A stretch of 64,000 nt of DNA from Dama dama (lineage: Eukaryota > Chordata > Mammalia > Artiodactyla > Cervidae), in NCBI RefSeq assembly GCF_033118175.1, contig NC_083697.1, positions 20,930,001 to 20,994,000 on the forward strand. The letters are read 5' to 3'. The notes under the pieces were generated by a model. That model was not told where the DNA came from, did no database searches, and saw nothing but the letters and a program-made list of their open reading frames with translations. A program made the position numbers and the translations under genes. Shown here piece by piece: positions 47,929-58,341 of this stretch. Numbering within the stretch: the first letter of the stretch is position 1; each line of letters opens with the position of its first letter.

Positions 47929-49273
47929 GTAGAAGGAAGGAAATCATAAAGATCAGAGCAGAAGTAGGTGAAATAGAGACCAAGGAAAAAAAAAATCACA
48001 AAGGTCAATGAAACCAAAAGCTGGTTCTTTGAAAAGGTAAACAAAATTGATAAACCTTTAGCTAGACTTACTGAGAAAAAAAGGGAGAGGACTCAATCAA
48101 TAAAATGAGAAATGAAAAAGAAGTTACAACTGACTTCACAGAAATACCAAGGAACTGTATGGCAATAAAATGGACAACCTAGAAGAAGCGGACAAATTCT
48201 TAGAAAGGTATAGTCTCCCTAGACTGAACCAGGAAAAATATAGTTTGGGCAGACCAGTCACAAGCACTGAAATTGAAACCATGATCAAAAACCTCCCCCC
48301 AAACAAAAGTCCAGTACCTGATAGCTTCACAGGCAAATATTACCAAGCATTTAGAGAAGAGTTAACACCTGTCCTTCTGAAACAGTTCCAAAAAGTTGCA
48401 GAAGAAAAACTTCCAATCTCATTTTATGAGGCCACCATACCCCTGATACCAAAACTAGACAAAGATACCACCAAAAAAAAAAAAAAAAAATTACAGACCT
48501 ATATCACTGATGAACATAGATGCAAAAATCCTCAACAAAATACTAGCATTCCATATCCAACAATACATTAAAAGGTCATATACCATAATCAATAATCAAT
48601 CATCCCAGGGATACAAGGATTTTTTTTAACATCCACAAATTAATCAATGTGATACACCACAAAACAAAACTGAAGAATAAAACCATGTTTCACTAGATGA
48701 GGAAAAAGCTTTTGACAAAATTCAGCACTTAGCTATGATAAAAACTCTCCAGAAATTGGGCATAGAGGATACATACCTCAACATAATAAAGCCATATACA
48801 ACAAACCTACAGCTGGCATCATACTCAATGGTGAAAAACTGAAAGCATTCCAAGATCAGGAACAAGACAATAATGTCCACTTTTACCACTTTTTTCAACA
48901 TAGTTTTGGAAGTCCTAGCTACAGCAATCAGAGAAGAAAAAGCAATAAAGGGAATCCAAATTGGAAAAGAAGTTAAACTGTCACTATTTGCAGATGACAT
49001 GATAGCATATGTAGATGGTCCTAAAGATGTTACCAGAAAACTACTAGAACTCATAGAGAGCCATATGTAAAAAAATAAAATAAAATAAAATTAGATGTTT
49101 CTTAACTCCATACACAAAAAATAAGCTCAAATGCATTAAAAACCTAAATATGAGACCAGACACTATAAAACTCCTAGGGGAAAACATAGGCAGAACACTC
49201 TGACATAAATCACAGCAGCAACTTTTATGATCCATCTCCCAGAATAATGAAAATAAAAATAAACAAATGGGAC
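47929..49273 (+). mobile_element. L1 5' segment, inverted (twin priming)
   Basis: Plus-sense L1 ORF2 starts at AGTAGAAGGAAGGAAATCAT and ends at AATAAACAAATGGGAC (49258-49273). In the L1 consensus that end lies only some 10-20 bases before the point where the left segment begins. It has an internal deletion of roughly 1 kb after 49070, marked by an AAAAT-repeat patch (about 49069-49091), and an A18 run at 48473-48490. No TSD was found. Confidence 0.88.
48170..49070 (+). pseudogene. L1 ORF2 reverse-transcriptase remnant
   Basis: Two frame pieces (48170-48571 and 48873-49070) encode the L1 reverse-transcriptase core. The first shows NLPPNKSPVPDSFTGKYYQ and PLIPKLDKDT. The second shows FNIVLEVLATAIREEKAIKG and then the catalytic FADD (codons 48987-48998). 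A-run expansion and frameshifts separate them, and the endonuclease and the C-terminal part are missing, so no functional protein is possible. The family normally copies its own RNA at the target site in the nucleus. Confidence 0.9.
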
Positions 49274-50730
49274 ATTCTTAAGCCATATGTAGATGTAATG
49301 AATATTATGATTGCATCTCTACATAATGGCAATTCAAAAAGTGTGACAATAAAGTAAATGATCACACACTCTCTGAATCTTCCTTTTGTACATATATGTG
49401 GTGCAAAAACCTGGTTACACAGTGTTTTAATACACAAAAATTGCTTCTAGAAAAGATTTTTTTTAGCAAAATTTCCTTATATTTTACAAGTCTTAAGATG
49501 TATTTCTATGCATCTATAATGTATATTCAGTTAAATATATTTTTAATTGAGAAACTTTTATTAGATGTGAAAATATATATTTCTTTTTCAAACTGAATCG
49601 CATTTCTTCAGTTTTCCTAAGATGTATAATCTTGAAAATTGTCACTCCTAAAAGAAATCATTTTTAGTAAAGTTACTTGTCCATTTTAACTGATATTAAT
49701 TATAGGCAATCACAATTTATCATTTGGTAAACATACTTTGTACAGTACCTTGAAGCCAGAATAGCCTAAAGCATGGGATACCATATGTTCCTCAAAGGCA
49801 CACTAGATCTCAGGGAATACTCTTACTAAGAAGTGCTTTGAATAAATATAATTAGGTCGGAAATTGTGATTATTTTTGTAAATATTTTAAAAAAAACCCT
49901 CCATTGAGTTTAGCAGTCATGTTCTTCGCTTCTAGAGATACATTGATTCTTATAGAGCTTACTGTTAGAGTAATAGACTAAACTTAAGATTTGTACTGCA
50001 GAAGGAAAAATAAATGATAAATATACTGAGTTCTGAAAAAGATTAAAAAAATATTATGAGAGTTCAGAGAAAGCACAGAGCTTCTTTTATTTGTGAGAAA
50101 ATTCAGGGGCTGCTTCAAAAAAGAAATGGCATTTGAACTAGTTGTTGAATATACAATTGATGACAAAAATGAGGGAAGATGGTTTTCACCATATGAATAA
50201 TTTATATACAAAATTAGAAAAAAAGTTGAGAATCAATGATACACAAGAAATGGTGTTAATTCTGTCCCACACATAGAGGGCAGAGGAGATTATGAGCTCA
50301 TACTGTTGTGCGGATAGATGGGGTTGGATGGTCTTGGAATCACTGGCAAAACAGTATAAGCATAATTCAATCAGAAAATGTGTTGTATTCTTGCCACACA
50401 TTATTTTAGGAAAGAGAGGTGGAGATAGACTGTAGATAGCTAATTGATAGACAAGGGAGAGACAGAGACAGAGAGACAAAGAATATTGAACACCTTTAGA
50501 TTAACTTTGAATTTATATACCTATACGGGTATACTGCACTTTCCAAAAGTTTGCTTGACATCATTTTGCTTTTACAAAAGACTTACATTAGTGCCTGTTT
50601 TCCATAACTGAAAGAAATCCAAAGAGGATTTTTGCTCTTAAAAAAAAAAGATGAGAGAAAATCATACCCACAAGCAATGTGGGTAGCACTGCCAAGCTCT
50701 TTCTCCTGGAACTACCCTATCTCAACATCA
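49274..50730. other. Unassigned AT-rich sequence
   Basis: No named repeat or gene recognised; a GA-rich patch lies at about 50410-50482. Confidence 0.45.
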
Positions 50731-50991
50731 AGCTGCTCAGTCATTTCTGACTCTCTGCAACCCCATGGACTGCAGCACATCAGGCTTCCTTGTCCTTCAC
50801 CACCTCCCGGAACTTGTTCAAACTCATATCCGTTGAGTCAGTGATGCCATTCAACCATCTCATCCTCTGTCGTCCCCTTCTCCTCCTGCCTTCAATCTTT
50901 CCCAGCATCAGGGCCTTTTCTAGTGAGTTGGCTCTTCACTTCAGGTGGCCAAATGTTGGAGCTTCAGCTTCAGCATCAGTCCTTCCAGTGA
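50731..50991 (-). mobile_element. Short BovB 3' end
   Basis: Minus-sense BovB runs from AGCTGCTCAGTCATTTCTGA at the left to ATCAGTCCTTCCAGTGA at the right. It is severely 5'-truncated and the CAGTT-type tail is partly lost. No TSD was clear. Confidence 0.92.
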
Positions 50992-51035
50992 TGCTATGGA
51001 GGACAGTAATATCGTGCTAACTTTTTCTTGAATTA

Positions 51036-51125
51036 TATATATATATATATGTATGTATGTATGTATATAATTGTACATATATAATTGTGTGTCTGTGTAT
51101 ATATATATAATTATATATATATGTA
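51036..51125. repeat. TA/TATG-rich simple repeat
   Basis: Runs of TA with a GTATGTATGTATG block and two TATAATTG phrases. Self-complementary, so it can fold. Confidence 0.9.
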
Positions 51126-51179
51126 GCAAGTTAGTGCTATGTGTGTATGTACAGCATTTATATTTTACCATTAGAGTTC

Positions 51180-51384
51180 TGGGACTTTCCAGGTGGCTCA
51201 GTGGTAAAGAATCTGCCTGCAACTCAGGAAACCTGGGTTTGATCCCTGGGTCAGGAATATCCCCTGGAGAAGGAAATGGCAACACACTCCAGTATTCTTG
51301 CTTGGAAAATCCCATGGACAGTGGAGCCTGGTGGGCTACAGCCCATGGGGTCGCAGAAAGTTGGACATGACAGTAACTGAACAA
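51180..51384 (+). mobile_element. Bov-tA SINE with TSD
   Basis: The head starts GGGACTTTCCAGGTGGCTCA, with B-box-like GGTTTGATCCC near 51236. The 11-bp TSD CATTAGAGTTC lies at 51169-51179 and 51385-51395. Confidence 0.96.
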
Positions 51385-52382
51385 CATTAGAGTTCAACAT
51401 TCTGAGTATCTTTTAAGCACAGTTTCAAAGTAATGTCATAAATATAGACTAAAAATGCTTAATAGTAAATTAACTAGCCCATTCAGTGTAAAATAGAAGC
51501 GGAACATCAAATAAACCCTTTCCCATTCAGTATCTGGTTTATTTCCTACAGCTGGGCCCTTTCAGTAGTCATTTGATCGTAACAAACATTAATGAAAGAA
51601 ATAGTTTTCAAAGTTCTGTTACTTTCAAATTATAGTGCAATAGTGCTTTTCTACATGGGATTGAAATATAATAGGAGTTAAATAAAAAGTGGTTTCCACA
51701 GTGGACTTCATAAATGTCTTATTTGCAAGTGATTACATAGTAATATCATACATAATATTAAAACAATATTGTATGGAATATTGAGAGATTTGTTGATTCT
51801 CAGTAGAAATAATGAATTTCTTATTTATAATTAATATTTATTTACTTACAATAAAATTGAAAGTAATTTTATTACCAATCACTCTAAATTAAAATGGTTT
51901 TCTCTAAGTGGGATCATTGCTGAGCTATCACAAGGAAAAACATTTATTAATCATATTATTCAGTCAGTACAAACCCAAATCTAAAACAGTTTAAATGGAT
52001 TATTTCACTCACTGTAAAACTATTTTACATTAGAATGTTATACCTGCATTATTGTCATATGAATGTCATAGTTTATACACTTCATGTTAAGATTCTAGAA
52101 TATAGGAGTTACAGACTTATGGAGAAACTATTATGACTACTCAGTAATGTTACAAATTTTAGAGAAGTGAGATTTTCTAGACATTTGTTTCATTTTTCAA
52201 CCTCAAATTTCATGTAAAAACTAAAGCATATATTTATGTTTTTAATTAAAAGAAATTATTAGTTTTATTTAGAAAATTCTGCTATGCCTTTATGATGTCT
52301 GGTGATAAGACACATTAACATAAAACTTGGGGTTCTGTGCTTGCAAATTTCTTTTTGAAATCCAAACTTTGAATCAGTGATT

Positions 52383-52479
52383 CCAGCAGAGGGCACCATG
52401 CATAATTTCTAACCATGAAATCTTTCTTCTCCAGCCTGCCTTTGGTTTCCTTAAGTCATGCAGGGGCTCCCTCTGCTGT
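52383..52479. promoter_or_regulatory. Convergent pair of CTCF-like motifs
   Basis: CCAGCAGAGGGCAC (52383-52396, plus) fits the CTCF core closely. ACAGCAGAGGGAGC, read on the minus strand at 52466-52479, is a weaker match. The two face each other about 70 bp apart. This is motif matching by eye; binding is not shown. Confidence 0.35.
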
Positions 52480-52844
52480 CCTTTTAGACCAGAGAACAGA
52501 AAGATGTCAATGCATTGACCCCCAAACCTTATAAATGTTATGCAACTATGTTCTAAAGATTATTTCATAATGTTGTAATTGTAGATCTAGTCAACTTCAC
52601 TACCCTCGGATTGCAAGAAAAGATAGCAAACAAGTTGAGTAAGGTTTAGTTAAACACTTTTGTAAAAAATGCTTACAAATGTTACTTCTAAGATGACCAG
52701 GTAGATAAGCAAATACAAAATTAAAATAGCACTGCATATTTTTTAGTGAGAGTGGAGAATGACACATAGACATTGAAATTTAATTAATTGTGATAAATTA
52801 AAAAATCAAAATACCTGGATAAATGTCTCTGTGAGTACATATAT

Positions 52845-52951
52845 GTGTGTTTGTGAAAATGCAGTGTGTATGTGTATGGATGTATAATCATGGTGTGCAT
52901 GTGTTTGTGTTTATGCATGTGTCTCTGTGATGTGTGTGTGTGTGTACTAGG
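52845..52951 (+). repeat. Imperfect TG-rich simple repeat
   Basis: Mixed TG, TATG and CATG phrases ending in a purer block, TGTGTGTGTGTGTG, at about 52931-52945. Confidence 0.85.
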
Positions 52952-53594
52952 TGAAGAAGAGAGGGATAGGGGAAAGGAATACTACACACTTGACCCCTGT
53001 AATTACTTCTGATCCAAGTTATTTTTCATTATTTTTTTGATCTGTATATTCATTTTAAGTGAAGCCAGAGAATAGATTTTGGCTGACTCTTAGTTTGTCC
53101 ACTTACCTAACAGAGTAAAGATAAATGAAGTCATTTGATTCTGCACATGCAAAAAGAATACATATTGAAGCAATTGCCTTGATAATTGTTTTTTTATTCC
53201 CTCAAATCATTATAAAACTAAATTGCAGGATAATTGCCAAAAAAGATCTTTCTTATCTTGCCACATACTGAATTCTGTCATTCTGTCCAACCTCTGTAGC
53301 AAAGCAACTAACAAATTAATGAAATAACATCAATCTTAATTTCAAGCAAGCATTCAATTTTTTGCTTTCCTACCTGAATTTTCCTTAATTTTATGTATTC
53401 TTAAATGAAATTCTGTAGGCCTTTTACACCCCAAGCTAAAAACAGGTCACAGCTTCCAGCATTATCGATTTTCTGTTAAAATCCACAAAATTCTTTTTAG
53501 TTATGAATCGTAAGAAATGGAGTATTTAAGCTTTAATATCACAGTAATGATAGTGCTCTTTCTAATTGGCCAGGTAAGTTTTTAAACTGTTAAT

Positions 53595-55432
53595 CAGTTC
53601 AGTTCAGTCGCTCAGTTATGTCCGAATCTTTGCAGCCCCACGGACTGCAATATGCCAGGCTTCCCTGTCCATCACCAACCCCCAAAGCTTACTCAAACTC
53701 ATGTCCATCAAGCCAGTGATGCCATCCAACCATCTCATCCTCTGTTACCCCCTTCTCCTGCCTTCAATCTTTCCCAGCATCAGGGTCTTTTCCAATGAGT
53801 TAACACTTCACATCAGGTGGCCAAAGTATTGGAGCTTCAGCTTCAGCATCAGTCCTTCCAATGAATATTCAGGACTGATTTCCTTTAGGATTGACTAGTA
53901 GGATCTGCTTGCAGTCCAAGAGACTCTCAAGAGTCTTCTCCAACACTACAGTTCAACAACATCAATTCTTCGATTCTGAGCTTTCTTTTAGTCCAACTCT
54001 CACATCTATACATGACCACTGGAAAAACCATAGCTTGACTAGACGGACCTTTGTTGGCAAAGTAATGTCTCTGCTTTTTAATAGGCTGTCTAGGTTGGTC
54101 ATAGCTTTCCTTCCAAGCAGTAAGCTTCTTTTGATTTCATGGCTGCAGTCACCAACCACAGTGATTTTGGAGCCCAAGAAAATAAAGTCTCTCACTGTTT
54201 CCATTATTTCCATATCTATTTGACATGAAGTGATGGGACTGGATGCCATGATGTTAGTTTTCTGAATGTTGAGTTTTAGGCCAATTTTTTCAGTCTCTTC
54301 TTTCACTTTCATCAAAAGGCTATTTTGTTCTTCTTCGCTTTCTGCCATAAGGGTGGCATCATCTGCATATCTGAGGTTATTGATATTTCTCCTGGCAATC
54401 TTGATTCCATCTTGTACCTCATCCAGCCCAGCATTTCACATGATGTACCCTGCATATAAGTTAAATACGCAGGGTGACAATATACAGCCTTGATGTACTC
54501 CTTTCTGGGTTTGGAACTGTCTGTTATTCCATGTCCAGTTCTAACTCTTGCTTCCTGACCTGCACAGATTTCTCAGGAGGCAGCTCAGGTGGTCTGGTAT
54601 TCCCATCTCTTTAAGAATTTTCCATAGTTTATTGTGATCCATACAGTCAACGGTTTTGGTTTAGTCAATAAAGCAGAAATAGATATTTTTCTGGAACTCT
54701 CTTACTTTTTCGATGATCCAATGGATGTTGACTATTTGATCTCTGGTTCCTCTGCCTTTTCTAGATCCAGCTTGAACATCTGGAAGTTCATGGTTCACAT
54801 ATTTTTGAAGGCTGGCTTGGAGAATTTTGAGCAATACTTTTCTAGTGTGTGAGATGAGTGCAATTGTGTAGTAGTTTGAGCATTCTTTGGCACTGCCTTT
54901 CTTTCGGATTGGAATGAAAACTGACCTTTTCCAGTCCTGTGGCCACTGCTGAGTTTTCCAAATCTGCTGGCATATCGAGCTCAGCACTTTTATAGCATCT
55001 TTTAGGATTTGCAAATAGTTCAACTGGAATTCCATCACCTCCACTAGCTTTTTTTCATAGTGATCCTTCCTAAGGCCCACTTGGTTTCACATTCCAGGAT
55101 GTCTGTCTCTAGGTGAGTGATCACACCACCATGGTTATCTGGTCATGAAGATCTTTTTTGTATAATTCTGTGTATTTTTGCCACCTCTTCTTAATATCTT
55201 TTGCCTCTGTTAGGTCCATACCATTTCTGTCCTTTTTTGTGCTCATCCTTACATGAAATGTTTCCTTGGTATCTCTAATTTTCTTGAAGAGATCTCTAGT
55301 CCTTCCCATTCTATTGTTTTCCTCTATTTCTTTGCATTGATCATTGAAGAAGGCTTTCTTATCTCTCCTAGCTGTTCTTTGGAATTCTGCATTCAAATGG
55401 GTATAGCTTTCCTTTTCTCCTTTGCCTAACAT
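53595..55432 (-). mobile_element. BovB LINE, longest copy, 1.84 kb
   Basis: Minus-sense BovB runs from the CAGTTCAGTTCAG tail (53595) into the region encoding the linker before the reverse transcriptase (right edge near 55432). It is 5'-truncated, so the endonuclease domain is absent. TGTTAAT abuts both ends (53588-53594 and 55433-55439) and is a plausible 7-bp TSD. Confidence 0.95.
53962..55432 (-). pseudogene. BovB ORF2 reverse-transcriptase remnant
   Basis: Three minus-strand frame pieces cover the RT domain. The first (55121-55432 of a longer frame) has LNAEFQRTARRDKKAFF. The second (54661-55080) carries WPQDWKRSVFIPI, KECSNYYTIALISH and QAGSRKGRGTRDQ. It ends at an in-frame TAA (54661-54663) placed where palm motif A should begin. 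The third keeps the catalytic YADD (54358-54369) followed by MAESEEEQNSLL. Frameshifts separate the pieces, so no active enzyme is encoded. Confidence 0.92.
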
Positions 55433-55439
55433 TGTTAAT

Positions 55440-56481
55440 AATAAGTCATTATTCACTATGGCATATTAACTGAATGGATAAATGATAAGGCAGGAAAGAG
55501 AAATGGTCTTATGCCATACAGTAAGAAGCACATATTATCAGATCTCTTGGGCTACTCCAAACTCTGTAAATGGGGGGCTCTTATGGGAGAAAGGCAGCAT
55601 CTGGAGTACTTTTTGTCATATTTCTTCTGTCAGGTTTGGAATAACTTGTGTCATGCTACCTGGCCACATGAAGTCGCCATCTTGAATATAGGCATTCTTC
55701 GCAACTTTGACACTACTGTATTTCTGCAGTGATTCTTGGACCAAAATATAGGTGATTTTTTTTTAATCATCACTAAAATATTTTTATTTCATTTTTATGA
55801 TCATATAACTCTGTCATTCCATAGGCAGAGAACATTTCCAAAAATACACAATGAGACCATAATGTAATAGAAAATGGATCTTACAATTGGGTGACCAGTA
55901 TTTTAGTTGTTAGTTCATTTGCCTCAGGATTATTCCAGGTTTGGGGGACTTGGTTAAGGGCAGAGGTAAAATGTTAAAGTTTAATGTGAAAAGTTTAATT
56001 TTAGGTGGAGCAGAAAATGAATCATTTTAGGTAATTTAGAATAGATCTTTGGGTGAGGTATATTTCAAGGGGTAGATTTTACTCTTCCAACTTGAAATAA
56101 TTTCAGCTAGGAAATTATATTTTAAAAATTAATTTTCCTTATTTCACACTTATTTTAGTCCCAAAGAATTGTGGAAAAATTAGATCGCTGTCTCACCTTT
56201 AACATCCCCCTAGTTGCTCTTAAAATGGATGGAAAGACTTTCACACTTTGGTTGTGCTATTCCTGTCTTGTGCCCTTGTCTTTAAAAGCAATTGATGATG
56301 TGAAAATGCATGCCAAATTAAGTATTTTATTTACTATTATGACTGAAATTACGTTTTGTTCAGAAATAAGAGACCCTATGTTTCACTTAGAGTCCAATAA
56401 AGCATTGCTATACAACAGATCATTCTAATTAGGTATAAATAATATTTAGGTGATTTTATATCAAAAGTTTTGTCCAGATAT
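55440..56481. other. Unassigned sequence
   Basis: No named repeat. The 85-codon plus frame at 56171-56428 follows a TTATTTTAG that resembles a splice acceptor, but it has no recognisable domain and no donor was found. Confidence 0.4.
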
Positions 56482-56497
56482 ACTTATCAGAAAGGTA

Positions 56498-56630
56498 TAT
56501 TGGAGAAGGAAATGGCAAACCACTCAAGTATTCTTGCCTGGAATATCCCATGGACAGAGGAGCCTGGTGGGCTATGCCGTCCTTGGGGTCACAAAGTGTC
56601 AGACACGACTGAGCCACTGAGCATGCACGC
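56498..56630 (+). mobile_element. BovA monomer SINE with 16-bp TSD
   Basis: A single BovA unit without a tRNA head runs TTGGAGAAGGAAATGGCAAA to CACGACTGAGCCACTGAGCA. The exact 16-bp TSD ACTTATCAGAAAGGTA lies at 56482-56497 and 56631-56646. Confidence 0.96.
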
Positions 56631-56646
56631 ACTTATCAGAAAGGTA

Positions 56647-57535
56647 GGATTTGGCATGTTTATGTACGTTATGAAGTTTTTTTCTTTGGAATTGCTACCA
56701 TTTAGAAAAATGACTCAGATTCACACAACAGCCTTCTTTGCTGTAACTAATCCCTCCAGATCAGCCTGAGCTGTACAGGCTGTGCTTCCTGCCTGAACCC
56801 GCCTGAGTGAACTGAAGGCAGACCAAAAACAAAATAAAAATTCGGCAGCAATTCTTTTCATTATTTTTTAGGAATTCCAGAACTTGTCAAATTATCTGAA
56901 CTTCAAAGTAGTTCCCTGTCTCTCTATCATTGTCTATGTATAAAATCCTACTCATTGTCTCCATAAAAGAGGTACAGGTCTTTTTAGGGAGCTTTTAAGT
57001 AACCTCCGCATATCCTAGCAATGAGATGGCATGAAGGCGCCGCGGCTGTGTAAAACCAAAGCAAGTCAAACTCTCCTTGAAATAAAGAGTTCCTACAGAA
57101 ATACAAAATCTCAGGGGAGGGGTTTTTTTGTTTTTTTGTTTTTTTTTGTAGGAAAGCCTATAAAATAATCTGCTTAAATATGAAGGTTTTTTTCCCTTTC
57201 CTATTTTTTTAAAGATAAGAGGAATTAGAACTATAGATAAGCCATATGGATCAAAGTGGGTTGGTTTAGTTATCTGTTGTAAGGTTTTATTTGGATCTTT
57301 TACAAAAAGATTATAGGTTAAGTCTTGTTGGGTCTCTGTTCTGCAACTCTAAGCTCTGTGTTATTTATAATATTTTAACAGGGATTAGTGGAAGGGAGGT
57401 AAAGTGATAAACTTCCACATGTAAATTGTTTTTCTGGCAAATTTTAGTTAAAATATCACAGACTATATTTACATAGACGGAATGCACTGATAGATTACCG
57501 ATCTACCAGTGCCTCACAAGTCTGGGTCGCTCTTG
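56647..57535. other. Unassigned sequence
   Basis: No gene. It contains an isolated GGCGCCGCGG (57036-57045) and a T-rich run (57123-57149). Confidence 0.45.
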
Positions 57536-57627
57536 TGGACATTTGCCCATGGAAGATATTTCACAATAGGAACACTTCTGGACATTTGCCCATGGAAGAT
57601 ATTTCACAATAGGAACACTTCTGGACA
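57536..57627 (+). repeat. Exact 43-bp tandem duplication
   Basis: A 43-bp unit starting TGGACATTTGCCCATGGAAG and ending GGAACACTTC occupies 57536-57578 and recurs without a mismatch at 57579-57621. The first 6 bases of a third copy follow (TGGACA, 57622-57627). Confidence 0.97.
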
Positions 57628-58140
57628 ATGTGCTCATCTGGTCTGGCTGTTAAATTCCTAGTTCTTACATAGACCACCATGATTTCACTAGTGGGATATT
57701 AAGAATTTTTAGAAAGTTGGATTAATATTCAAGAGTTATGTGTTTCCACCATTTTGTTAATTCTAAATCCCCTGTAAGATATCTTCAACCAACATATTCT
57801 TCAGGGCAATGTGTTACCTTTAAAGTCTGTTTTTCTAAGACTTTAGAATTTCCTCCTTACTATAACATGATTTTCAGTTCTATAATAAGCACACATACTG
57901 CACAAAAGAAGTTCATTCTTTATAACATTTAAGTTTTTTTCCTCAAATATGACACCTCTCTGACAAAAGTTCCTGAGTCATTGTGCTTTTCCTTTAATTT
58001 TCCATTCTAGCTACATTTGGGTGGTACCCACATCAGGTAATTTCTAATGGAAATATAAGTCTTATTTTCCATATCTTTGGAGCCTGAACTACTGTGGAGG
58101 AATTCTTTCTTTGAGTACTTCAGGCTGGGTGTTTTTGCTT
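57628..58140. other. Unassigned sequence
   Basis: Nothing recognisable. Confidence 0.45.
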
Positions 58141-58145
58141 CCTGT

Positions 58146-58341
58146 GTGCTCAGTCGCTCAGCCATGTCCCATTCCTTGCAGCCCCATGGCCTGTAGCTTA
58201 CCAGGCTCCTCTGTCCATGGAATTTTCCAGGCAGGAGTACTGGATTAGGTTGCCATTTCCTACTCCCGGGGATCTTCCTGACCCAGGGATTGAACCCACA
58301 TCTCTTGTGTCTCTTGCATTGGCAGGCGGTTGTTTTACCCC
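58146..58341 (-). mobile_element. Bov-tA SINE
   Basis: In reverse complement, CAGTCGCTCAGCCATGTCCC marks the 3' side and CAGGGATTGAACCCACATCT the B-box side. The outer head is eroded. No TSD was clear. Confidence 0.93.

Larger units (their letters stand above)
51396..53587. other. 2.2 kb without named retroelements
   Basis: AT-rich, no exon supported. It contains a CTCF-like motif pair (52383-52479) and a TG-rich tract (52845-52951). Confidence 0.45.

Noticed and set aside
51071..51387. 99- and 148-codon frames over the TA tract
   Set aside because: Both are translations of a simple repeat, a Bov-tA SINE and (for the minus frame) the edge of a BovB.
56171..56428. Possible exon after a TTATTTTAG acceptor-like site
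   Set aside because: The polypyrimidine tract is weak, there is no donor or partner exon, and the translation has no recognisable motif.
57036..57045. GGCGCCGCGG as a possible CpG-island promoter
   Set aside because: Only ten bases are GC-rich; the surrounding kilobase is AT-rich with few CpGs.
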